From Bacillota bacterium (GTDB lineage: Bacteria; Bacillota_A; Clostridia; Lachnospirales; Lachnospiraceae), in NCBI GenBank assembly GCA_023443625.1, contig JAEZTQ010000062.1:1-11108 (forward strand): a stretch of DNA of 11,108 nt. Reading direction: 5' to 3'. A model generated the notes under the pieces. That model saw nothing but the letters and a program-made list of their open reading frames with translations, searched no databases and was not told the origin of the DNA. Positions 1 through 5,308 of the stretch are shown piece after piece; position 1 is the stretch's first letter, and each line of letters opens with the position of its first letter. The translations under genes were made by a program, and so were the position numbers.

Positions 1-22
1 AAAAGAAAAGAGGAATAGGGAG

Positions 23-50
23 TTGAAAATAAATAAGGATTGATTATAAT
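23..50 (+). promoter_or_regulatory. Candidate distal sigma-A promoter
   Basis: A TTGAAA at 23-28 and a perfect TATAAT at 45-50 are separated by 16 nt, which fits a housekeeping promoter pointing right. It lies about 180 nt upstream of the CorC-like gene, and a second promoter lies between them, so it may be an upstream tandem promoter or drive a short leader RNA. The call rests on sequence pattern only; such matches arise by chance in AT-rich DNA. Confidence 0.45.
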
Positions 51-141
51 GATGATAAACAAATCTATTTTAATCATCAAGGGGAAATTCTGCCCAATCA
101 AATCCTAAGATAACTAAACGCAATCAATATTATCCGATAAC

Positions 142-170
142 TTGACATTAGAATACTCTTACTGTAATAT
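142..170 (+). promoter_or_regulatory. Promoter of the CorC-like gene
   Basis: A consensus -35 box TTGACA at 142-147 is followed after exactly 17 nt by TAATAT at 165-170, a 4/6 match to the -10 box. Transcription would begin near 177 and leave a leader of about 54 nt before the TTG start at 231. Placement and spacing make this the best candidate for driving the CorC-like gene. Confidence 0.6.
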
Positions 171-217
171 TGTGAATAATATAACTAGGATAAATTATGC
201 AATAGAATGATAAATTT

Positions 218-222
218 AGGAG
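218..222 (+). promoter_or_regulatory. Shine-Dalgarno site that selects a TTG start
   Basis: AGGAG at 218-222 sits 8 nt before a TTG codon at 231. The ATG at 207 in the same frame has no purine-rich site at a usable distance; the nearest, AGGAT, is about 16 nt away. The ribosome site therefore argues for initiation at TTG 231, which removes eight residues from the longer reading. Confidence 0.7.
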
Positions 223-230
223 ATGATTTC

Positions 231-1514
231 TTGAATCCCAGTGACGCGGTGCCCCCTATAATACTAATACTACTACTTATTCTGTCCTCTCTCTTTACCC
301 TTTCGGAAGCAGCGCTAAATGCGGTAAATAAACTTCGAATTAGGGCTTTGGCAGATGATGATATCAAGGGTGCAAAAACTGCAGGAAAATTAATTGAAGA
401 ACCGAGAAAAATGTTGAGTGCCATTTCTATATGCAAGAATGTGGCTAAACTCTCTGCTGCTGCATATGCAGCAATTAAAGCTAAGGATTACTTTGGAGCT
501 AGTTGGGTTGGATTATGCGTAGGAATTTTAATTTTATTATTCCTCATATTTGGTTCCATCGTACCTAGAACTATATCCTCTATATATGCAGAGAAGGTAG
601 CTCTTAAGGTTGCTGGCCCCATTTACTTAATAACAAAGATTTTATCACCAATTGTTTTGATTTTTAATCAGATTTGCAACCGTTTTCTACGTCTTTTTGG
701 CATAGACACGAAGGCAAAGACGGCAGCTATCACGGAGATTGAGCTTCGAACAATCTTAGATTACAGCCATGAAGAGGGTGTCCTCGAAAGCGAAGAGCGC
801 CGAATGATTACCAATGTGGTGGACTTTGGTGATGCGCTGGCTAAAGATATTATGGTACCCCGGACCGATATGGTCTTTGCCAATGTGGACTTGACTTATG
901 ATGAGCTTGTTCAAACCTTTTATGAAGAGAAATACACCAGACTGCCTGTATATTCAGAAACTCGTGATAATATTATAGGTATAGTTAATTTAAAGGACGT
1001 ATTTTTTTATAATGAAGATACAGAATCTTTTAATATAATGGATGTCCTTCGTGATCCTTATTTCACTTATGAATACAAGAAAACTTCCGAGCTGCTGATT
1101 GAAATGAGAAGAAATTCTATTTCCCTTGCCATTGTAATTGATGAATACGGTGCAACGGTGGGACTTATAACCATAGAGGATCTCTTAGAAGAGATCGTTG
1201 GCGAAATTCGAGATGAATATGATTACGATGAAGAAGACAGCATTCAGGTAATATCTGAGCATGAATATATCATCGACGGATTTACAAAGCTTGATGATCT
1301 AAACGAAGCTCTAGGACTTAATTTAGAATCCGATGATTATGATTCTATTGCTGGTCACATCATAAATCTCCTAGACCACCTTCCCGAAGAAGGTGAGACT
1401 GTAGAAGAGAATAATATTGTATTTACTGTCACTTCTGTTGATAAGAACCGCATTGATAAAGTTCATATACTTATAAAGGATGAGGAAAAGGCAGAAGAAG
1501 ACGGAGGAAATTAA
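231..1514 (+). CDS. HlyC/CorC family protein (CNNM, CBS pair, CorC_HlyC domains)
   Basis: This is an integral membrane protein of the CNNM/CorC family, whose studied members mediate Mg2+ (or Co2+) efflux at the cytoplasmic membrane; hemolysin C is a historical family name. Domains in order (TTG numbering, 427 aa): a CNNM/DUF21 membrane domain at about 5-160 with hydrophobic segments near 8-25, 92-112 and 128-146; a linker with EEGVLESEERRMI near 181-193; a CBS pair at about 205-335 with MVPRTDM near 208 and the motif VIDEYGATVGLITIEDLLEE; and a C-terminal CorC_HlyC domain at about 345-420. Length and order are normal. Odd points: FTLSE stands near 22-26 where FFSxSE is usual, ICKN at 67-70 where IGNN is usual, and FGSIVPR at 107-113 where FGEIxPK is usual, so the ion pathway may be altered. 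The start is TTG, chosen from the ribosome site; ATG at 207 is the alternative. It is a single-gene unit with its own promoter and terminator. Confidence 0.93.
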   Translation: MNPSDAVPPIILILLLILSSLFTLSEAALNAVNKLRIRALADDDIKGAKTAGKLIEEPRKMLSAISICKNVAKLSAAAYAAIKAKDYFGASWVGLCVGILILLFLIFGSIVPRTISSIYAEKVALKVAGPIYLITKILSPIVLIFNQICNRFLRLFGIDTKAKTAAITEIELRTILDYSHEEGVLESEERRMITNVVDFGDALAKDIMVPRTDMVFANVDLTYDELVQTFYEEKYTRLPVYSETRDNIIGIVNLKDVFFYNEDTESFNIMDVLRDPYFTYEYKKTSELLIEMRRNSISLAIVIDEYGATVGLITIEDLLEEIVGEIRDEYDYDEEDSIQVISEHEYIIDGFTKLDDLNEALGLNLESDDYDSIAGHIINLLDHLPEEGETVEENNIVFTVTSVDKNRIDKVHILIKDEEKAEEDGGN

Positions 1515-1623
1515 TAAAATTTGTGACGGGCACATTCTTTCTTCTAGACTATGTTGATACAAGTTATCTTTATATGTCATCCCAAAATGAAAGGAGTATA
1601 CACTATCTCTTAATAAATACAAG

Positions 1624-1680
1624 ATTACCCTGTAAGTGCCATGCCCTATTATCTAGGCCAGGCTTACAGGGTAATTTTAT
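1624..1680 (+). terminator. Rho-independent terminator of the CorC-like gene
   Basis: A perfect 13-bp stem pairs ATTACCCTGTAAG at 1624-1636 with CTTACAGGGTAAT at 1663-1675. The loop is about 26 nt, and a short T-rich tail (TTTTAT, overlapping the end of the stem) follows. It lies 110 nt past the stop codon at 1514. The large loop and short U tract make it less than ideal. The stem could also act on minus-strand transcripts, but its tail there is not U-rich. Confidence 0.6.
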
Positions 1681-1689
1681 ACTGAGGTA

Positions 1690-1716
1690 GTGTGAAAATA
1701 AAAACAATTTTCACAC
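1690..1716. repeat. Inverted repeat, 10-bp stem with A-rich loop
   Basis: GTGTGAAAAT at 1690-1699 is the exact reverse complement of ATTTTCACAC at 1707-1716, with a 7-nt loop (AAAAACA). Neither strand has a proper T tract after the stem. It may help to end the flotillin transcript coming from the right, or stabilise a 3' end. Confidence 0.5.
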
Positions 1717-1721
1717 CTAGA

Positions 1722-1753
1722 AGTTTGTGCCTGCGTGATCCTCGGCACAAACT
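1722..1753. repeat. Inverted repeat, 10-bp GC-containing stem
   Basis: AGTTTGTGCC at 1722-1731 is the exact reverse complement of GGCACAAACT at 1744-1753, enclosing a 12-nt loop. It is the first strong hairpin met by minus-strand transcription, 81 nt past the flotillin stop, so it is a candidate 3'-end structure for the flotillin operon. No T tract follows on the minus strand, so intrinsic termination here is uncertain. Confidence 0.45.
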
Positions 1754-1833
1754 AACTCAAAGGGAAGGCATGTACTGTTAGTGTAAAATAATTTAAACCT
1801 TTGGAATTAAATATATTTTTTACTACTTCTTCT

Positions 1834-3465
1834 CTAATTTATTATATCAATATCTTCGATATCTTCGATATTCTCGATATTTTCTTGAACATGTTTTTTA
1901 TCTTTCATAAGACTGTCTCCCATTCCCGTTACATTGATATTCTTAGTCGTCTTTGCTTCCAGGCTATCTGCCATAACTATATTTTTCATATCAATGCCAA
2001 CAGAGCTTTGTACCGTATCAAAAACCTTGGCTAAAACTGTAGGGACACTATCCGATACACTATCAATACCGCCGCCATAGATCTTAATATCAGAAATCTG
2101 GCTTAAAGGTTCTGCAACTGCTTTCGCTATCTCTGGCAACTTCTCAATTAATTTATCTGCCATTGCAGCTCCAGTATACTTCTTATAGGCTTCTGCTTTC
2201 TTCTCCATTGCCTCTGCCTCTGCCAAACCTTTTGCTTTAATTGCTTCTGCTTCTGCTAAGCCCACAGCAGAAATTGCTTTCGCTTTAGCCTCGCCGCTTA
2301 TGGTTGCTGCATCGGCTTCTGCTTTTGCTTTTAACTTAATTGCCTCCGCTTCAGCATTAGCCTCTGCTTTTTTAGATTCGGCTCTTGCTTCTGCTTCAGA
2401 TATTCTTGTATATTTCTCTGCATCGGCTTCTGCTTTCTTTTGTTCTCTCTCTGCATTTGCAGGTTCAACCACCTTAGTCTTCAATTCCTCACGGGTTTTT
2501 TCCGCACGACGCTGTTCCAGCTCTATTTGCTTTAACTCTCTGGCTATCTCCACCTGTAGCTGAGCTTCCTGAAGCTCTTTTTGCTTTTGCTGCTTTAAGA
2601 TATCGGCTTCCATTTGTGCTGCAATAACATCTTTGTTTGTAATACTCTTTTGAATCTCATAGGCAGCATCCGCCTTCGCCTTTGCAGATTCTTGCTCACT
2701 TCTAAATTCTGCTTCTCGGACTTCTTTGGCTTTAAGAGCCGCACTTACTTCCGTCTCTGCTTCCAAACGGGCCTTTTCACCCTCTTTTGTAGCTTCAGAT
2801 TTCTTAATAGATTCTTCCTTAAGAGCAATTGCCTGGGCAATCTCAGCGTCCTTCTTCTTCTCTGCAATTTGCTTTGCACCTAAAGCTCTAATATATCCAT
2901 TGGTATCATTAACATCCTTGATAGAGAAGTCCTTAAGTTCCAGACCCATCTCCCCAATCTTTGTTCCTACTACCTCTTGCACTTTTGCTGAAAAAGCCTC
3001 ACGGTCATTGTAAATCTGCTCAACTGTCATGGAGGCTACGATTTCACGTAACTTACCTTCCAGAATAAGAGTTACCTGATCAGATATTGATTTCTGTATC
3101 TGCATCTCATTGGTACCGATAAATTGCTCAATCGCTGCATAAATGCTTTCATTGGTATTTCTTACTTTAATTACAGCAGTACCAATAACATCAATAGGAA
3201 CACCTTGTGAAGACATGGTCTGAGATGTATTGATATTGAGTTGAATATTCCCCAGGGATATGGTATCCGTTCTTTCAAGTACTGGAATAACTATACCACC
3301 GCCACCAGTGATTATCCTCTTCTTCATACCGGTTACTACCATGGCTTTATCCTGAGGTACCTTCTTCCACATACGGAAAATTAAAGATATCACCAAAAGC
3401 AGCGCCCCAATTGCTATCATTGTAATAATTATTGGGACAATATTAATATCTTCCGCTCCAAACAT
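1834..3465 (-). CDS. floT: Flotillin (SPFH-domain membrane scaffold protein)
   Basis: Flotillins oligomerise on the cytoplasmic membrane and organise microdomains that affect fluidity, signalling complexes and secretion. This 543-aa protein has an N-terminal membrane segment at about 8-30, an SPFH/band-7 domain at about 35-200 (GGGGIVIPVLERTD near 54-67, then SSQGVPIDVIGTAVIKV), and a long Ala/Glu/Lys-rich coiled coil at about 200-430 with repeated AEAEAIK-type heptads. A conserved flotillin C-terminal part follows at about 430-515. Order and length match Bacillus FloT/YuaG (about 509 aa). It ends in an acidic tail, NIENIEDIEDIDIIN, encoded by 9-nt tandem repeats, which I do not recall from other flotillins. 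The ATG is supported by AAGGAGG at 3474-3480 with an 8-nt gap. An NfeD-like gene lies 35 nt upstream on the same strand, the usual partner, so the two form an operon. Confidence 0.95.
   Translation of the reverse strand: MFGAEDINIVPIIITMIAIGALLLVISLIFRMWKKVPQDKAMVVTGMKKRIITGGGGIVIPVLERTDTISLGNIQLNINTSQTMSSQGVPIDVIGTAVIKVRNTNESIYAAIEQFIGTNEMQIQKSISDQVTLILEGKLREIVASMTVEQIYNDREAFSAKVQEVVGTKIGEMGLELKDFSIKDVNDTNGYIRALGAKQIAEKKKDAEIAQAIALKEESIKKSEATKEGEKARLEAETEVSAALKAKEVREAEFRSEQESAKAKADAAYEIQKSITNKDVIAAQMEADILKQQKQKELQEAQLQVEIARELKQIELEQRRAEKTREELKTKVVEPANAEREQKKAEADAEKYTRISEAEARAESKKAEANAEAEAIKLKAKAEADAATISGEAKAKAISAVGLAEAEAIKAKGLAEAEAMEKKAEAYKKYTGAAMADKLIEKLPEIAKAVAEPLSQISDIKIYGGGIDSVSDSVPTVLAKVFDTVQSSVGIDMKNIVMADSLEAKTTKNINVTGMGDSLMKDKKHVQENIENIEDIEDIDIIN
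1849..1884 (-). repeat. 9-nt tandem repeat encoding the acidic flotillin tail
   Basis: Four 9-nt units occupy 1849-1857, 1858-1866, 1867-1875 and 1876-1884. On the coding strand they read GAAAATATC, GAGAATATC, GAAGATATC and GAAGATATT, giving the tripeptides ENI, ENI, EDI and EDI. The array is at the extreme 3' end of the flotillin gene. Unit number may vary between strains through slippage. Confidence 0.75.
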
Positions 3466-3500
3466 TACTTTTTCCTCCTTATATTGATGCCTTTATGGCA

Positions 3501-4253
3501 TTATTTTTCATATTTATTCTTTGGTTCTACTATAAATACACCATCTTTATTTTCCTTTATCACAACAGTTCTTCCAGTCTGTAGCTTCATGGTCTCATCC
3601 TGGCATCTTGCAGGATAACTAACCAAATCCTTCTTCATGGTAATGAAGCTAACAGTACCTAATTGGCCAGGTAAAATAGTATCAATGATCTTACCTTCAT
3701 AGAGTAATAGTTCATTTTCACTAATACTACTGTTTATGACTTGGACTTTCTTTAGGGATTTAATAATCGTCTGCACAATTACTGAAGCTGCATATCCTAT
3801 GATTATAGATATTATAAGGGTCAAAATCCTTCCCCTATTGCCAATGGTCATTAATGCTCCAGCGGCACCAAAGGATATGGCCAAAGCAGATAAGGCCAAT
3901 AAGGAGGTTGGAATTAATCCGAGAGCAAAAAAAGAACCTCCCTCAGTCTCAATATAACTGATCTTTCCTAAATCTTTACTTACCGTGTGCCCAACTTCCC
4001 CGCTCATATCAATATCTAAAACCGGATCCATGACAGTATCCACATCGAACGCCGTATCCATGTTAAAGTCAACATCCGTACTTAAATCAATATCAGTACC
4101 AAAATCAATATCAGTACCAAAATCAATATCCGTACCAAGGTCAACATCCATATCTAAATCTACATCCCCACTGTCAGATAGGAATCCCATAAAAAAACTA
4201 AGGATAGGAAGTACTACTCCTCCCGCAAGAAAACATAAATAAAAAGTCAGCAC
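3501..4253 (-). CDS. NfeD/YuaF-like membrane protein with Asp-rich repeat region
   Basis: This belongs by architecture to the short NfeD family, whose members are encoded next to flotillins and work with them in membrane microdomains. It has a membrane segment at about 3-24, an unusual acidic region at 27-82, two further membrane segments at about 108-135 and 143-166, and a C-terminal OB-fold-like domain at about 185-245 (ending near KENKDGVFIVEP), typical of NfeD. At 250 aa it is longer than Bacillus YuaF (about 174 aa), mostly because of the acidic region. That region has 20 Asp in 56 residues, no Lys or Arg, and a hexad GTDIDF repeated. The start is GTG at 4253 with GGGAGG at 4264-4269, 10 nt away. 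The flotillin start follows after 35 nt. A sigma-A-like promoter lies upstream at 4308-4336. Confidence 0.85.
   Translation of the reverse strand: MLTFYLCFLAGGVVLPILSFFMGFLSDSGDVDLDMDVDLGTDIDFGTDIDFGTDIDLSTDVDFNMDTAFDVDTVMDPVLDIDMSGEVGHTVSKDLGKISYIETEGGSFFALGLIPTSLLALSALAISFGAAGALMTIGNRGRILTLIISIIIGYAASVIVQTIIKSLKKVQVINSSISENELLLYEGKIIDTILPGQLGTVSFITMKKDLVSYPARCQDETMKLQTGRTVVIKENKDGVFIVEPKNKYEK
4066..4155 (-). repeat. 18-bp tandem repeats inside the NfeD-like gene
   Basis: Units of 18 bp at 4084-4101 and 4102-4119 are identical, and 4120-4137 differs at one base. Flanking units at 4066-4083 and 4138-4155 are degenerate relatives. Each encodes one hexapeptide of the GTDIDF type. The reading frame is preserved, so unit gain or loss would change protein length by six residues without a frameshift. 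This is coding sequence and not a CRISPR: there are no spacers. Confidence 0.85.
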
Positions 4254-4307
4254 CTATGAATATCCTCCCTCCTAAGCATAATAGCTGATCAACCCTGCTT
4301 TATATTC

Positions 4308-4336
4308 AGTATAACGTTAATAAAATAGAATTTCAA
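4308..4336 (-). promoter_or_regulatory. Sigma-A promoter of the NfeD-flotillin operon
   Basis: On the minus strand TTGAAA (4336-4331) is followed by a 17-nt spacer and TATACT (4313-4308), a near-consensus housekeeping promoter. The -10 box lies about 54 nt before the GTG start, giving a leader of roughly 45-50 nt. The Bacillus yuaF-floT operon is instead known for sigma-W control; here a TGAAAT and CGTT can be seen but at the wrong spacing for that sigma factor. Confidence 0.7.
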
Positions 4337-4414
4337 CTCATTATCCTAATCTAAATCAAAGCTTAATCTATTCTTAATAATTTCTAATATGATTTATATT
4401 TGGAAGGCATTTCA

Positions 4415-4918
4415 TTATTCTATAAATACCGCTGAATACCAATTAGCAGTCTCATCACGCTCTTTGAGTGCATGAATTGGGAGATCAAACTTCCTGACAG
4501 TGGCAAAAACATCAATTCCAACACTGTGAAAGGCAGGACGTGCTTTCTTGGGATTGGCACAGGGTTTATCAATTCGACCCAAACACTCTTTGCAGCAGGC
4601 ACAATCACTTAAGGAAAATGCCATATAATATCCCCCAAGAAAAGCTTCTCTTTCAAGCTCAAAGGATACATTCTGTGCTATCTTTTTATCTGTAGAATGG
4701 ATTATAATTCCCCAGGAATATTTTTTAAATATCTCCTGATATTCAAAAACACTTGGTGAACCCGGTCTAGAAGGACAAGTATGCCCCTTTCCCCAGTCAG
4801 AACAACCATACATGCATTTCAAAATCGTCCTGGTATCAAAAACGATATCCTCTAAATCAAAAATAACAGCATTATCAGCACCTAACTCCATAGCTCTATT
4901 CATAAGTTGTTCTATCAT
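4415..4918 (-). CDS. DUF2284 family predicted metal-binding protein
   Basis: This small cytoplasmic protein (167 aa, no signal or membrane segment) resembles the DUF2284 family of predicted metal-binding proteins, whose biochemical role is not known to me. Eight Cys fall in two clusters: C35-x3-C39-x8-C48, within the stretch MYGCSDWGKGHTCPSRPG, and C106-x-C108-C109-x2-C112-x7-C120. The spacing suits Fe-S cluster or zinc binding, and the second cluster is ferredoxin-like in density. The motif PAFHSVGIDVFATVRK near 128-143 follows it. All eight Cys are present and the length is ordinary, so the gene looks intact. The ATG at 4918 has AGGAG about 10-11 nt upstream. It lies 161 bp from the NfeD-like gene on the same strand; that gene has its own promoter, so the DUF2284 gene is probably a separate unit. 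Confidence 0.85.
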   Translation of the reverse strand: MIEQLMNRAMELGADNAVIFDLEDIVFDTRTILKCMYGCSDWGKGHTCPSRPGSPSVFEYQEIFKKYSWGIIIHSTDKKIAQNVSFELEREAFLGGYYMAFSLSDCACCKECLGRIDKPCANPKKARPAFHSVGIDVFATVRKFDLPIHALKERDETANWYSAVFIE

Positions 4919-5136
4919 CTCTTCCTATCTCCTTTGTCGTAAATATCAATATAACATCCAAATTATTAATCTCTCTTTTAGATTAAGATGATATATTAAT
5001 TGCTTAGGTATATTATATAGTACTTTAAAAATATATTCTACTACAAGCTTTTATCAATACAATTTGGCCTTAATAACAAATCAGTATCAATCAAATAGAT
5101 TGTAGAATTACATAATAAGTTGAATTAGTAGGTTAA

Positions 5137-5161
5137 GCAAAAAAGCATGGTCTTGGTGCTT
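5137..5161 (-). terminator. Weak candidate terminator for the exported pair
   Basis: Read on the minus strand, AAGCA and TGCTT form a 5-bp stem around a 9-nt loop, followed directly by a run of T that ends in TTTTG. It lies about 150 nt past the stop of the 1464-aa protein gene. The stem is short and has only two GC pairs, so this is tentative; no better terminator is seen closer to that stop codon. Confidence 0.3.
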
Positions 5162-5267
5162 GAACTGCCCATTACATGCCTTAATGTCCTATCATTATTT
5201 ATTATGGATCAGATTGCCTCTTGCTGAAATGAAGTTTACTAAATATTTATTATGTTCAAATGTTTTT

Positions 5268-5297
5268 CAGTACCATGGTTTTCGGTACCATGGTTTA
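5268..5297. repeat. Tandem 15-bp repeat with nested palindromes
   Basis: CAGTACCATGGTTTT at 5268-5282 is followed directly by CGGTACCATGGTTTA at 5283-5297, with 13 of 15 bases the same. Each unit contains the palindrome ACCATGGT, and the second also has GGTACC. Because the units are self-complementary, the two copies can pair as an 8-bp hairpin. It begins 11 nt past the stop of the 1464-aa gene on the minus strand, but no T tract follows, so its role as a 3'-end structure or protein site is open. Confidence 0.6.
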
Positions 5298-5308
5298 CAT
5301 CTCTATCT

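Larger units (their letters stand above)
1515..1833. other. Convergent intergenic region with three hairpins
   Basis: The plus-strand CorC-like gene and the minus-strand flotillin gene end facing each other across this 319-bp stretch. It holds three successive inverted repeats (1624-1675, 1690-1716, 1722-1753), listed separately. No open frame of convincing length with a ribosome site is present; an 8-codon frame after ATG 1587 is not credible. The region most likely terminates transcription from both sides. Confidence 0.6.
4919..5308. other. AT-rich intergenic gap of 390 bp
   Basis: No gene is supported here. The stretch holds a 15-bp tandem palindromic repeat (5268-5297), a weak hairpin with a T run on the minus strand (5137-5161), and a perfect TATAAT on the minus strand at 5012-5017 without a good -35 box, which may belong to the promoter of the DUF2284 gene. 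A 26-codon plus-strand frame at 5147-5227 has no clear ribosome site and is not called. The rest is featureless AT-rich sequence. Confidence 0.5.

Noticed and set aside
1..230. Mg2+ riboswitch (M-box) upstream of the CorC-like gene
   Set aside because: No multi-helix structure of the needed size can be traced; only short weak complementarities are visible.
2300..3013. Several plus-strand open frames with Ala/Ser-rich or Cys/Phe-rich products opposite the flotillin gene
   Set aside because: They are antisense shadows of the repetitive Ala/Glu/Lys coiled-coil codons, with no ribosome sites and biased composition.
4084..4137. Possible short CRISPR-like array
   Set aside because: The repeats are directly abutting 18-bp units without spacers, in frame within a gene.
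3985..4242. Plus-strand frame with Ser/Lys/Val repeats opposite the NfeD-like gene
   Set aside because: It is the antisense reading of the 18-bp repeats; the minus-strand frame has the membrane segments, OB-fold, ribosome site and promoter.
4308..4340. Sigma-W-type promoter for the NfeD-flotillin operon
   Set aside because: TGAAAT and CGTT are present but about 13 nt apart, shorter than the usual 16-17 nt; the sigma-A reading fits much better.
4420..4608. 62-aa minus-strand frame within the DUF2284 gene
   Set aside because: It overlaps the DUF2284 gene in another frame and lacks its own ribosome site or recognisable motif.
5147..5227. 26-codon plus-strand frame in the 390-bp gap
   Set aside because: There is no properly spaced ribosome site or promoter, and the length is within chance expectation.
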